A DNA stretch of 64,000 nucleotides, from assembly GCA_009617715.1 (NCBI GenBank), contig VTFK01000332.1, positions 1 to 64,000 on the forward strand, given 5' to 3'. The notes below the pieces were generated by a model, which ran no database searches, was not told the origin of the DNA, and saw nothing but the letters and a program-made list of their open reading frames with translations. Below are positions 20,466 to 32,662 of this stretch, one piece after another; positions within the stretch are counted from its first letter, which is position 1; every line of letters begins with the position of its first letter. The translations under genes were made by a program, and so were the position numbers. This DNA is from Plectrocnemia conspersa (taxonomy: Eukaryota > Arthropoda > Insecta > Trichoptera > Polycentropodidae).

Positions 20466-21566
20466 AGCGTTGAAAATAAATAGATTGTTGATAATATCAT
20501 ATGGGATTTGAACAACTATAAAGCAGCAATGTTCTATAAATCATAATTCCTTTTGGGGATAAACAACAGGAATCAATTTAATTAGAACTATATAATAACA
20601 ATTGATAGTAAATACAGTTCTGTTCTGTGTTCTCGATTTTTATTCATATCATATATAAAAAAGTTTGAGAAACATAAAATTGTAATATTCATAAAGTGTG
20701 GATTGTGTGCCTATGTATTTGTTACTAAAAAAATTTTTGCTAAGGTATTTTGTATTTTAAAAATATTTTAATTATTGAACTATTATTTGTCAATTTTATC
20801 GCACGGGAGATTTATTTTGCATATAATACAAATAAATTAAATCAATGCTTAAAAATCATATAAGATTTGCATATGTGAAAATTATATTAATATATTATTG
20901 TTTAAACATAATAAAAATGCTAATAAAGAAAAAAATCTACACATTCCGATCTATTGAATAACTTAAAATATTAGCATATTTTCTTATGTTATATCAATAA
21001 AGTTTGGATCATAAATAATCGTTTTCCATGTATACAATTATGACATTTTATTAGTTTTTTTAATCAACTTATAATTAATTAATGTTCGTCCGTTAAATAT
21101 GCTAATGTAAGATAAACACAATTATGTTGATATATCTTATATGTGTGTATAGCTAAATATTGTCATTACAGAAGAGCTTTTATTGTAAACCCAAGTCTCC
21201 AAATCAATAGAGTTACAACACTATTAAATTGGAGACTTATAACTTGCCTATAATAAAAAACAGAGACACTCATTATCCGACACTCAAAATCCGATTTGGG
21301 AACAAAAAATGTTTATTTAGAAACGGTACTCTGATTTGTTGTGTATTTTACTAATTATAAATTTGAGATATTTACAATAAGCCGCTATTTTCGTTATAGA
21401 AAATAACTGACGTAAATATAGATTTACAGATAAGATTGCATCATATTTTATTTAAATAAAAACATGACGCCCAACATTGATTCTTATGTTTTTTATATAA
21501 TCATGACACTTACTTTATAAAAATTACTGATTTCTTAAGGTAGCAATAAATACAAATAAGTTGTAA
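20466..21566. other. AT-rich non-coding
   Basis: Nothing recognised. Confidence 0.5.
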
Positions 21567-21640
21567 GTTACTATAAAAAAGCAAGAGCGCAAAGCGCTAT
21601 ATTATGAGCGTGTAAGTGATACAGCCGCTAGCATACTAGA
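21567..21640 (+). repeat. Repeat F, copy 1
   Basis: GCGATATTATGAGC- and GTGATACAGC-containing block of about 70 bp that recurs at 22298-22360. Class unknown. Confidence 0.55.
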
Positions 21641-21959
21641 TTCTAGTTATACTAAATCTAACTATTTTAGAATTATTTTGACGATGGTTAGAACTATTTT
21701 TTTTCAGTCAGTATTTATATCATATGCTAAGTATTTTAGCCTTAAGGTCAGTTTTATGTTGACAGATGGTCAGCATAATAATACATTGTCATTATCAATA
21801 TGTCTTAGAGTCAACTTGTTTGGTTGGGCTCGTAACATTGTTAGATGTCAACACAACAAGCTAAGCGTGCTCTTCGCCGCCGCTCTGTCGTTATTCCCGC
21901 TTCGTTTGTTGCTCTGAATACTTTCGCGTCTTACATACAAATAAATATATTCGTTGAAA
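21641..21959. other. Short open frames, no recognised gene
   Basis: Overlapping plus-strand frames of 79 and 88 codons exist at 21678-21917 and 21845-22111. The second, from ATGTCAACACAACAAGC, is arginine-rich at its start. Neither is recognised, and the composition changes to AT-rich midway, so I do not call a gene. Confidence 0.3.
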
Positions 21960-22050
21960 GTTATTCATGGGGTGTTCAATGTTCTGACCAACGAATGCTC
22001 GCTACCGCTCACTCACACCTAACCCGTCCAACTAGGTGTGAGCGAGATAT
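21960..22050 (+). repeat. Repeat G with inverted repeat, copy 1
   Basis: GGTGTTCAATGTTCTGACCA then ACG-GCTCGC...CACCTAACC recurs at 23750-23815. CTCACACCTA and TAGGTGTGAG (22012-22042) form a perfect 10-bp stem. Confidence 0.55.
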
Positions 22051-22297
22051 TTCTAAAATAAATAATTTATTGCTCTTTTATATATATATAAATGTAATAA
22101 TATTTTTTTAATCCGCATGAGTCATATATTTTTATTTTAACCATTTAATATGTATTATGACCCTGAATAATACAATTATGACCAGGCTGTTAATAAAATT
22201 CTGACTGAAATTTGATTTAAATTCTGACCTTTTAATTTGTAGCCATTTATTAAAACGGCCAAAGGGCATTAATAAAAATAGCTTGTGGGTTACTCTA

Positions 22298-22360
22298 AAA
22301 AAAGGAATGTGCGCAAGCGCGATATTATGAGCTTGTTATGTGATACAGCTGTTGTCAGGC
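22298..22360 (+). repeat. Repeat F, copy 2
   Basis: GCGCAAGCGCGATATTATGA and TGTGATACAGCT match 21580-21640. Confidence 0.55.
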
Positions 22361-22559
22361 TAGTTTTAAATTAATATTTTATTTAATTTATACTGATTGA
22401 GAATATAACCAAAACCATCGACTTTAAAACTAAAGGCTCAATTAAAATATTTGAATAGTAATGGCCGGTAAATTATTGCAGGCCGCGTAGTGAGAATCAC
22501 TGTGACTCTAATACGACTATGCATATTTTTCAATTTATTCTAAGGTGACTGAAAATGAG

Positions 22560-22681
22560 CAACGCGGTTACGGTAGTTACGGGGATTAATGACGTTTTTC
22601 TCATGGTGGCCCCCCGGGGTGCGACGGGCGTTCGCCCCACGGGGCCCCCCGGGGGGCGAACCATGCTACCGAACCGCGTTG
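22560..22681. mobile_element. GC-rich nested foldback
   Basis: Outer arms AACGCGGTTACGGTAG (22561-22576) and CTACCGAACCGCGTT (22666-22680) are inverted. Inside are CATGGT...ACCATG and CCCCCCGGGG...CCCCGGGG blocks plus GGGCGTTCGCCC. The whole 120 bp can fold into a strong stem in a very AT-rich neighbourhood. No clear target duplication; probably a MITE. Confidence 0.55.
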
Positions 22682-22689
22682 TTAACAAA

Positions 22690-23460
22690 CAAACAGACGT
22701 GTAATCACGGCTCTAATTGAAATTGTAATATGCAATAAGAGAAAAAATGGGGGGTGAAAATGTGCGCGTGTCAAAGTTGAATGGTTCAATCTAAAAATTT
22801 GGGTCATTTCTAGTATTTTTTAGATCTACATAAAATATACATTTACTGTGAATAAACAAGGTTTCACATTGGGAAATAAAATGTGAAATCTACTGATATA
22901 AAAATGCTAGAACAATACTTATATGTACATATATAAAAAAATGATTGATTATATATAGAATATATAGGAATACTATGTATGAGAGAGGAGAGGTGAATCT
23001 TCGATTCGCGACGATTATCCGTTAAGAGCGGGAGATGAGGATGAAACTTTTTATGCAGAGCGATTTCATTATTATACGCCCATCTATTTTTGTATATATT
23101 TATAATTCAGAGCAGGAATTGACTTTAATAGTTCAAACAATGCAGGGTTAATTGACATACATATTTGAAAAATAGGGTATTGAATTGATTCTTTGTTTTT
23201 TGCTTCTAAAATCACCCTTAAATATGAAATATTATATGGTATTGAATTTAAATATGATTTTTTACTATTTTTAATGAAGTGGAGTAATCCTAAAACTTTG
23301 TACGAAAAATACTCGATATACCCATATTAAAATAGCCATTAATTCAGAAAAACGCATTCCTGTTTATTATTAAAAAAAAACAAACAATAAATAAGCGAAT
23401 ATAAAAAAATCACAAAAAGTGATTTAAAAATACAAAAAAAACTTCGCGCTGAGTCAAGTG
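22690..23460. other. AT-rich non-coding
   Basis: A more balanced patch lies at 22980-23060; otherwise nothing is recognised. Confidence 0.45.
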
Positions 23461-23463
23461 CAT

Positions 23464-24136
23464 ATGTTACACAGAATCAGTGAAATCGATTATTACGCGA
23501 AATGGGCAAACATTTGCCTAATTTATGAAAAGCGCAAGCCCGTTGCTTCATTCATAAATTAGACAAATTATCTGCCGAATGCGTGAATTAGGCAGGAATT
23601 ATTTTGTGCATTGAGCAAATTAGATAGTAGCGCTCCGGTGGTATTTTCGGAGCTATACCAAGTGGCATTTTATTATATAAAAATAAATCAATCATTAACT
23701 AGTGACAAATTTTATTAACAGGAATTTTGGATGATTTGTTGCAGAGTTATTTACGGGATGTTCACTTTCTGACCAACGCTCGCTCGCACCTAACCTCTCC
23801 AACAGTTACATGAAAAAATGTTATAATTAATAATTATTTCATTTCATTAAATTGTACAATATATCTGACAATTTCCCGGTATTAGTTACATGACAGATTC
23901 CCTTTACAGATGTAAAATATTAGGATCCTTCAATAAACGTGATGTTTCGCAACTATCAAAAATTAAAAATTGCCTTAGTTCGAAAAAAACATCAATCATT
24001 GGCTTATTAATGCCTGCATTCGGTAGATAAATTGCCTAATACATGAACAAAGCAGTGGGTTTGCACTTTTCATGAATTGGGCAATTTTTTGCCCATTTCA
24101 TGCAATAGGCGATTTCACCGATTCGGTGTAACACAT
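23464..24136. mobile_element. Transposon with TIRs of about 135 bp
   Basis: Left arm 23464-23598 and right arm 24003-24136 are inverted copies: ATGTTACACAGAATCAGTGA at one end and, complemented, ATGTGTTACACCGAATCGGT at the other, with GAAATGGGCAAA, AAAAG-GCAA-CCC and CCGAATGC following in both. AATTAGGC/GCCTAATT words recur inside the arms. The middle holds repeat G at 23750-23815 and no frame. One isolated arm of the family lies at 35283-35395. Superfamily undetermined. Confidence 0.75.
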
Positions 24137-24484
24137 AAATAATTTATAGGAATTGCATTGAAATTTGTAGTATTTATTTTAGATAAATATTATATTACGA
24201 GAAATGTTTGATATAAATAAAACTTTTAATATTGTAATATAATTATATTTATAGTACTACGAAAAGTTAATTACATCGATTTTATTGGAAACACCTGTAA
24301 TTAATTAATTCAGTCGAATTTCTCGAGCAGCTAAAAATGTAAAGCTGGCGTACAAAAACTTAAAAACTTTTAATTCAAGAGGAGGACATTTTATGAAATT
24401 GTAGAAGAAATATGTATAAAAATAATTTATTTACTTTAAAAATGTAATGTGAATTGAGCATGTGACACTAATTTATTTAATTTA
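24137..24484. other. AT-rich spacer
   Basis: Nothing recognised. Confidence 0.5.
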
Positions 24485-24830
24485 TTTACAGTAAATCAAC
24501 AACTACTAAGTAAGTATTGAGACACCAGACTGAAATCAAAATCTGTGGATCAATGACTATTTTATTGATTAAAAAATATTATTACAGCTTAAAACTAGTA
24601 GATGTCACTATGCACGACCAAGCTCGATTTAATTTGAATAATTCATCCGTGAGATTATGAAAATATAGGAAAACCTAATCTGTGATGTTCGGTTGAGATT
24701 ATAATTATATAATAATCACTAATAAGATCTACCAGACACCATACAAATATAACAACATTTAGGTCCATATGGGATTCAAACCCAGGTTTTTTAGATATTA
24801 GCACTCGATTTATTCTGCTTATCTATATTA
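24485..24830 (-). mobile_element. SINE-B lacking the stem-loop tail
   Basis: Minus strand: CGAGTGCTAATATCTAAAAA, then B box GGTTTGAATCCC, TCTGTGATGTTCGGTTGAGA-like block, CAGTGACATCTAC-like word and CTACTAAGTAAGTATTGAGA in complement. It ends at 24485 before the hairpin. Confidence 0.7.
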
Positions 24831-25108
24831 CACAACTGATATGAATATATTATACTATATATTTGTAGTCATTGCTTTACAGAAAGTGTGGTTTACAAAC
24901 CTATTATTATTTGCAATATAAGTGATAAAAGATTGTCTTTTCATTCTCACATAGTAGCGATTAAGTATTCTGTTTTGACTCATTCGGGAAATAATTCACG
25001 GATATTCCCGGGATGTTTAATGTAAGTATTTTATATTTTTAATTCATAAGTTAGTCGTCGGTCGAAAAGTTGCTGACAGAAGCAGATCTGTATTTGCTAC
25101 TACGATTC

Positions 25109-25556
25109 TACTAGATCATGGTTTCCCAAACTATGTTCCGCGGAACACTGGTGTTCCGCGGATCCAAAATAGGTGTTCCGCGGAGCCTAAATAAATATTT
25201 CACAAAAAAATTTGGAGTAAATTTTGTTAGTCTTGCTTAAAAAATGTTCATAAATCTGATAAAAAAAGCTTGAAAAAATATGTGTTAAATATTAAACATT
25301 GATGTGTATAAAAAGGGAAAAGTTTATTATATAAAAAAAAAAAATTTAACAACCCAAAATCATCAAGTCATTAGGAGTTTTATTTATTTTGAATTTTTTT
25401 GTTTATCAATTAATATTTATTTAATAACATTTTTTTTTTTTTATTTATACTATTATGAATTACCTAACCTAAAAAATAAGGTAAGTGTTCCGCCAAAATT
25501 TTCGGATTTGCAAAGTGTTCCGTCGCTGAAAAAGTTTGGGAAACCCTGTACTAGAT
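25109..25556. mobile_element. hAT MITE with perfect 8-bp TSD
   Basis: The element is 25117-25548 and is flanked by TACTAGAT on both sides (25109-25116, 25549-25556). Its ends are CATGGTTTCCCAAACTATGT and the complement of AAAGTTTGGGAAACCCTG. GTGTTCCGCGG words are repeated three times near the left end, and GTGTTCCG twice near the right. The interior is AT-rich; the 84-codon frame at 25304 is low-complexity and not a transposase. Confidence 0.9.
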
Positions 25557-26149
25557 AAAAGCGAAAGGTCCTTAGTTTAATATTTTTTTATTAATATTTA
25601 ATGGTATAATTACTGTTTGTATAACTGTATCATCATGAAGCATTTGGGAAATCTGTCATATTTGCAGTAAAAACAATGAAATTAAATGAAAAGTATAAAA
25701 ATCTTTTAAACCTCAGCAACATCATTTAAAAACAGCATTAAAATGTATTTTCCATAATATCACCAAATATATATGGCAAATTAAATTTTAATAGTAAAAT
25801 TTACTATCAATGGATTGCCAGTTTACTAATGAATAAAATGGATCGATTCATTTAATAACTGTCTTCTGAATTTTTAAAGAAACGAATATTGTTATTTTCT
25901 GTATTTTTTGTAATACTATATACAATATTAAAAATACGATTATTATTAATAATCATAAGTTTTAATGTATTAAAAATTATAGGTTCAATTCTGAATCGAA
26001 AAAATCATAACTTTAATAAAAAGCTCAAATCAATCAAATAATTAAAATATATAACTATTAAATTTGCATAAATTTGAATGGTATATTATCAGAAAAACGA
26101 TAATCATAACTTAAAAGATAATAATAATAGGTAACACAACACCATGTGT
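25557..26149. other. AT-rich non-coding
   Basis: Nothing recognised. Confidence 0.5.
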
Positions 26150-26660
26150 CATAAAAAACGACGCTCAGAGCATCTTTATTATCATTTCACAATGAATATT
26201 TGATAACTCGATAAACACACATTAAAAATTCGACGACTTGAAATGAATATATCCATTGCACAACTGTTCCCAGTGCAAATGACTGGCTCTTTCTTTCGAT
26301 CGACATTTTTTATCAGTAGAAGAGGACACTCGTTAAAATTAATGTTCATAACTCAATCGAGGCGGTCATAATTTTTAACGTTCACGGGCCGAATCTTTCG
26401 ACGGAGATTATACGGACAGATAAAAAAGAAGGGACACAAAATCTATTCAGTGTGACAGATGCGAGTGGGAAAAAGGCGTAAATAAACCGAAGAGAACAAA
26501 TCCGAGAGATGGAGATAAGCATATCGTAATCAATTGATGTGTGAATAAATATTGAAAGGAATCAATAAAATGTTGGCAATCCCTGAACGGCGACAACCGG
26601 CGAAAAGCTGCTTTGGACAAAAATATAATCTCGTTAGCGATTACGCAAACCGTTCCTGGA
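26150..26660. promoter_or_regulatory. Candidate regulatory island
   Basis: Repeat-free, more balanced sequence with ATCAATTGAT followed by GTGTGAATAAATATTG, GGCGTAAATAAACC and CATTTTTTATCAG. These are homeodomain/Fox-like words. Function is inference. Confidence 0.2.
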
Positions 26661-27049
26661 AATTAATTTAATTGTTTTTTTTAGCAAAAATGTACAAAAA
26701 GAAATAAATTGCTATTAACTTTAGAATACAAAGTAACACCCTAAGGCAAGAAGATGTTAACTGATAAAATAATTATAGTCAAATTGTATTATATATTATG
26801 ACCTTACATATTATTTTTATTTTGAATGTTTTCTGTTAAATTTTACACAAATATTAGTTTTTTAATAAACAAAAACAATTTTTCGCGAAACCTCTTTTTA
26901 AAACCGCTGATTTATGGGAATAAATATAAAAGTCCGGTAAAAATTACAAAATTAATAAGCGATTTTTAAAAATTTAATTGCACGTTTTATTATCAACTGG
27001 CTGAATATCCAAAGGAGAATTAAAGTAAATTTAATTTATTTTTTGCATT

Positions 27050-27440
27050 TTGCTCTCAGTGGGAACGTACCGATTACGCACACGTGTTTTTATGCGTTTA
27101 TATATATTATTGCTTCGCAAAAACCGGAATCCATAACAGCCGCTGCAGTAATGGGGTTCCAAGAAAAGTCATAATCTGTCAAGAAGTCCAAAAACCAATA
27201 ATAAGAGCGCTGGCTTGAGACCCAACACGTGTGCTAAATCATCTACACATGTATGGCAAACCGACCAAATTGACCAACGAACAAATTTATTAAAAAAAAA
27301 ATAAATAGGGGGAGGATAAAAATGAAATCGCAGTAACGAATATCGTTACTTCGGATACAATGGTACTCGTTAAATCGGCGCAAAGTCATGGCCGACAATT
27401 AGCGCGTTTTCGCGGTCGATGTTTACATTTTAAAAAATAA
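27050..27440. promoter_or_regulatory. Candidate regulatory island
   Basis: Balanced composition between AT-rich flanks. E-box-like CACGTG words lie near 27080 and 27226, with CATAACAGCCGCTGCAGTAA and GACAATTAGCGCG. No repeat and no coding frame. Confidence 0.2.
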
Positions 27441-27769
27441 CAAAAAAATTCGATATTTACCACATTCAGATTATAATCATGTCTCATATAAAACGGCGTG
27501 CAGCTTCGGTTTACAACAAGCACAAGTCACTGTCGATGAAACGCAATCAAACGATAAAAATAAAATATTATTAGTAGTAGTTTTACATTTGCGTTTTGGC
27601 AAAATAAAATTAATTAGCACTGTTTATTGTCTTTATGTATACATAAATATTTAATTATTATATTTATCACGTTTAAATCACATTTTTTAAGTGAAAACTT
27701 TGATAGTTGAGGTTATGCGTATTTATTTTTATTTGGCTTCTTCTTCTGTTTGAAATTTAAAAAGGCGCA

Positions 27770-28110
27770 CCCGGTCTATGATGTTTTTTGACAGTTTGAA
27801 CGCGAGACCGCGGGACCGCGAGATCGTTATGCCGATTTTTTTAAGCTGAGGGCAGCAGTCGTGTAGCGCAGGTCCCCCAGATGGAACCCCGCGGCACTGC
27901 GCCTCTCGACGAACTGAAATTCAAGCCTGGCGAGCCTCGGTACAAAGGGGAGGGGGCGAAGCAAAGGAACTGAGACGGAGCACGCCGACGTATAGCCGTC
28001 TCGCTCTTACTCATTTTTCCGAATACGTTTTCGTATTGTTGATAGTTGCGAGCGTGTGTTACGCGTACGTACGCGCTAGGTATGTGTATAGGAGCGTGTG
28101 TGATGCGATT
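27770..28110. other. GC-rich block, nature unclear
   Basis: GACCGCGGGACCGCGAGATC shows a small internal repetition, and GAGACGG...CCGTCTC (27978-28008) is inverted. A 105-codon minus frame (27841-28158) crosses it without recognisable domains. It could be a transposon end or unique CpG-bearing DNA. Confidence 0.25.
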
Positions 28111-29179
28111 ATTTCGCCGGTCATAATAAGAAAATATATGTCCATTGAATTTATTCAAATATTGTATTATTTATATGGCAAGTTCAGAATCGTTGCCATA
28201 ACAAAAAAATGGATTAATACGATTCTAATTAGAATCGAGGTAAAATTAAAATCTCAGATTTATTAACAAATAGATAAACACCATAAAAATCATAAGTGAG
28301 GCTAGGTTAAGTTATTATATAAGTTTAGAAATTGTCTAATTAGTCGTGCACTGTCGTGCAAAATAGTTGTACTTTTTTCTATTGACATGTGCGGAGACCA
28401 TGTATAGTTTTTTGTTATCGACGATTTTAGCAAATGATAAGCTTATTGTACCGCAAATAAGGTGTATAAATGATAAAATTGGCTTTACGAACTATAATAA
28501 TTACAATAACAATTTTGAATGCAATAATATTGAACATTAATCGGATGATTGGTATGTTTTAGCTTTTAATTAATTATGTACAAATAATTGTACTTAAAAT
28601 ACAATGTATCACATATGCTTTAACTAATTTATTTTAAAAAAAAACAGATCACAAAATACGTTCTAAAAAAATAAAAAAAAAACTTTAGCACAAAAATATC
28701 TATCTGATTAATGCGGCCAGTGTTTGGATGATTTTTTAACCTTATAATATACATAAAATAAAATTATTCAAATAATTACTTTTATTGATGTTTTTACATT
28801 TGTATTAGGACCTAAATTTAAAGTTTTTTATTTGTTTCATAGTGTAATATCATTTTATATGAATATTTTTCGCGGGAAATAATCAGAGGTAAAATTGGAA
28901 AAAATAGCAATTATATAATTACATTAACGTACTGAGAAATAATTTAATTTGACTAGAAAATTATTAAAAATTGATCAAACGTCTTCATGCCTACACCACA
29001 TCGCGTTTTAAAACATAATAAACATGAAAACTTTTTATGAAATAATGTTAAGCGTTAAACAATCTTGATTGTTTTGATTATTTTTATAAAAGTTGTATAA
29101 TTTAGGTAGAAATGGACCGTTCCGTTCTCAACGTTCGCAGCATTCACGTACAGGAGAGCGCAAACCAAAAGGAGAGCAC
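28111..29179. other. AT-rich non-coding
   Basis: Nothing recognised. Confidence 0.5.
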
Positions 29180-29305
29180 AGTGGAAATGCTCGTTACCAC
29201 TGCGACGGCGCCGACACGATTTTATTGCTTTTGATGTAAATTTTTGACTTCTGAGAAGGGATAATTGTTTTTGCGCCCTCCTATTGATCAAATTTCAGGT
29301 TGAAT
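29180..29305. mobile_element. Foldback MITE (50.4 kb family), right half
   Basis: AATGCTCGTTACC, CACTGCGACGGC-CCGACACG, ATTTTATTGCTTTTGA and CTTCTGAGAAG-GATAATTG match the right arm of 50371-50608. The left arm is largely replaced by other sequence. Confidence 0.7.
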
Positions 29306-30617
29306 ACATTTTGAGCAATATCTTATTTCAGAAGTCAGTAGGAATATATGTAAGGATAGCTATGCTATTTTAAAACTGTGTAATTTAAAATGCTACCACC
29401 TGCCCAAATCATGTCCCTGAACTAGATTTAGTTTTGAATAGTAAGGGTTGTTAAATTTTGGTGATTATCTCTAGTTTGAAAGGGAGATGGAGATAATAAA
29501 CATTGAAACAATAATAACTTAATTTAAAGGTCATACGTATTAAAACTATTATTCTTTAAAGTTCAGACGAAATGTGTCATTAATTTATATTTAACACAAT
29601 TAAAGCAAACTTAACCTAGCTTCATTCTATTTTGATTGAAGATTTACAAAACATTCACTATATAATGCGAACAGCTTAGATAGCGTATTATCTTAGTATA
29701 GACTTACAACAATGTATAGAATAGCATAATTATTTTCCCACAGAAACGCTTCAAACTATTCAATCGTATCGACCTATTGTCTCATGATTATCGCTAAATG
29801 AAACACAACTCCTCGGTCGATCGTGAGAAAGCTCTTAATCTAATTTCTCATTAGCGAATGTGTATAATGTTTTTTTTATTAGTCAATTATTATATGTTTG
29901 AGTGTGTGTATATCAGATAAGATGTTCGAAAAAATCATATTAAATTACGTTGTTATTAATAACGATCGAATATGTGTCATCATAACAGCCAAACACAATT
30001 TTATTTTATCTGCGAGATTTTTTTATGGCGTTGTTAAACTTTCAAAATTTTATGGATCAAATAAAAGCGTCAGATATTTGTGCGCGGCCATTTGATTTAA
30101 TTGGGATGAGTATTATGATTTGATATAAAATATTATATATGTATATACTATATGTTAATAATAATAAACAATGGGCTATTGAAATAAAATAGTAATCATC
30201 TGTAATGCATACCTATATAAAATATGGTTAATAAAAAAATCTTTGAAAGAGATAATTTTGTTAAAACGCATGTTTAATTGCATTTAAGTGCATTTCCAAA
30301 TATCAGTCTTTGGAATCAGATCAGTGTAGTCAGCGTGCCATTTTTTTATTTTGTAAACATTTTGCTGCCAAAAAGTCTTTTGATGTTGAAAGCCAAAATA
30401 GGTCATCTCAGACATTTTTGTTCGTTTACGGATGCTGGTGAGAGCTAAATATAATACATACAGGTGACATTTTTTAGCTTTATTTTTTTTTTAAAACATG
30501 AATTGTTTTGCGGGAAAAATAATTTTCAAGTCAGATATATTACACTTATGCCAGCGTTTTTCTAATCCGAAATATTAGTCGAATGCATTAATTGGTTATA
30601 GTGATTTTGTCTATTAT
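29306..30617. other. AT-rich with a few balanced patches
   Basis: 29740-29860 (CTAATTTCTCATTAGC palindrome-like) and 30290-30450 may be unique regulatory DNA. The 65-codon frame at 29898 is not recognised. Confidence 0.35.
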
Positions 30618-30938
30618 TTAATCTTTTATTGTAACCTGATAGGCGTAAGTCCAATACGTTATAGCGGGGTAAATCTGTACCGACCAGGTGAGTCCAACAA
30701 ACATAATGAATATTTACAAGTAAATATTTACCTAAACTTTCCAGAATAATATTGCCCTAGACTTTTCGATCTGAAAATCAGTGACATGTATATTATGATT
30801 TATAATCAATACATAGATGTTACTTTACAGCTGGAGCCGGTGTTTGATAATAGCGCATTTATATAAATTAAGTCTGCTGCCGTGGCCTGAACCTGCAGCC
30901 TCTTGGTTACAAGTCTAGATAATATTCCGACATTTATC
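30618..30938 (-). mobile_element. SINE-A, degraded copy
   Basis: Minus strand has the head GAGGCTGCAGGTTCAGGCC (mutated B box), GCGCTATTATCAAACACC, CATGTCACTGATTTTCAGA and the tail with GTATTGGACTTACGCCTATC. A LINE fragment follows within 20 bp. Confidence 0.7.
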
Positions 30939-30956
30939 TCCTCTGTGGTTGCAAAA

Positions 30957-31170
30957 TGTTGTCCATTCTATCGAGAAAACCAGCTACATTTTTATTTTTG
31001 CGAATCGTCGTAGGAATATTATACTAATTCACACCTCCGTACAATATTCCCCTGGCCGTACTCGTTTTCTTATACCTATCTGTCCTTAATTAATCTCATG
31101 TATATACATCTTTATTTCTTATTAAATACTTAATAAAATTATCGGGTAACGTATTATTTTATAACTTAGG
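30957..31170 (-). mobile_element. CR1/L2-like LINE, 3' fragment
   Basis: GTACAATATTCCCCTGGCCG and TACTCGTTTTCTTATACCTA match the copy at 2355-2405 closely and, complemented, the C-terminal coding part at 52840-52880. It is dead and short. Confidence 0.75.
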
Positions 31171-31300
31171 GGAAATCGTATTTTTGGAAATTATTTTAAA
31201 TAACAAAATAAAATATATTATTTATTAGGTTTTATAAAAAATGTCTACATTTATTTTTAAAGTGAAATTATATTACTTAAAAAAAACAAAACATTTTGGT

Positions 31301-32662
31301 TGTTCTTAAGATGACATAATATTTTTATTTGCATAATTCGTAGATAAATGCTTTTGTTTTGGACATTATTGACAGATAACCGAATGTTCTCCCGGTTTTG
31401 ATTTGCATTGTGGATCATCGTTTTGGGTAATATTTTCACTGGAAACAAAATCAGAATTTAAGGGATCTGCAAGTATGACTCTTTTAACAATTATTTTGCG
31501 TGAACTTTTTCTAATATTTTTTTTATTTTCTTAAAATATTTTTTTAAATTGACCCTGTTCTTTTACTTGCATTATTTATGAACTGCTAGTTAGAACTTGC
31601 GAGCCTGATGATTTTCTAGCATTTTTGCACGATTTGTTGATACCCAATGGTGCTTCTGGTATTGATGAGAGCTCATGCAATGTTTCTAGAGAGCTTGAAA
31701 CAGTTTTATTATCCTGAGAAGTAATACTTACTGATGAAGATCTTGCTTCGTCAGAAGTACTTGATATGTTGAAGGTTTTAGTTGTAAAGGATGTCTGTTT
31801 TTAATATTGTTGTTCATTACGTCACTTGGCGAATATAGATAGTCGGGAAAGACTGATGGATTAAATTTATTAAAAATCCGCTGGTAATATTTCCAACGGA
31901 CGCAGAATTTCCATAAGCTCTACCAAAAAGACTGCTCACTGATAGTGCTACCTGGATTATTTTTTAACGAAGTTGTAAGTTTCCTGTTGTAAAAAGCATC
32001 CAAGGACGCAAAAGAAAGACACAGCGATAAAACTTCACTGTCTTTAGCAAATTCTAGTGCTTCCAAATCTTTGTGGCTTCCATGGTCGTCAAAATTTATT
32101 AAAGCTAAAGGAACACACAAAATGGCTCAACTATTGAAGAAATAGCTTCCCAATAATATGTTTCGTAGCAGAACTGAAGTGTGCCTTAAGGTGCTTTGTC
32201 GAAATATTTAAGCTTGTGATTCTTTCTTGGAAAAATAAAGCTGGTGGAAATAAGATTGCCAGATTCATTGGCATAAATAACAAAAGATGATGAAAAAATA
32301 CATATAAATGATGCATAATCGGGTAAGATGACATAGTATGTCATCTTAGACTGTGATACCCTATGTCGTTTTACCCAGAAACGTATAGATCCCGCAAAAA
32401 TCTTAGCACAAGCCATATTTCTATACTACAACCCAAGAATAAGAACCACTAATGTTAAAAATGTAATAAAACAAAAGTATAACATACCTGGTGTATGATA
32501 TTCACCTAAAAGTAAATATTTGCAGAGCAATTTTGCCAAACATCCAAACAACACAACGAATTGGTGCACTCCTGGTACCATTGTACTCATTGATTAAGCT
32601 ATATTTCAAGATTCTAACGGTATAATTTTAAAAGATACTACCGGCATGTCATCTTAAGAACA
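31301..32662 (-). pseudogene. pogo/Tigger (jerky-type) transposase fossil
   Basis: Perfect 15-bp inverted ends TTCTTAAGATGACAT (31303-31317; complement 32646-32660) bound a minus-strand transposase relic. One frame (32186-32416) contains an A-N-E-S-G-N-L-I and F-I-F-P-R-K-N segment, as in the DDE domain of jerky/Tigger proteins. The next (31920-32120) has D-D-H-G-S-H-K-D-L-E-A-L-E-F-A-K-D, corresponding to the family's DNHGSHKD motif with its catalytic aspartate. An S-L-D-A-F-Y follows, where the family has H-T-T-H-x-L-Q-P-L-D, so about eight residues are deleted. Later sequence down to 31560 continues the C-terminal region with stops. The CENP-B-like N-terminus is not recognisable. Confidence 0.8.

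Noticed and set aside
31301..32662. Domesticated jerky-like gene
   Set aside because: Stops, frameshifts and a deletion around the DDE motifs, plus intact TIRs, indicate a dead transposon rather than a host gene.
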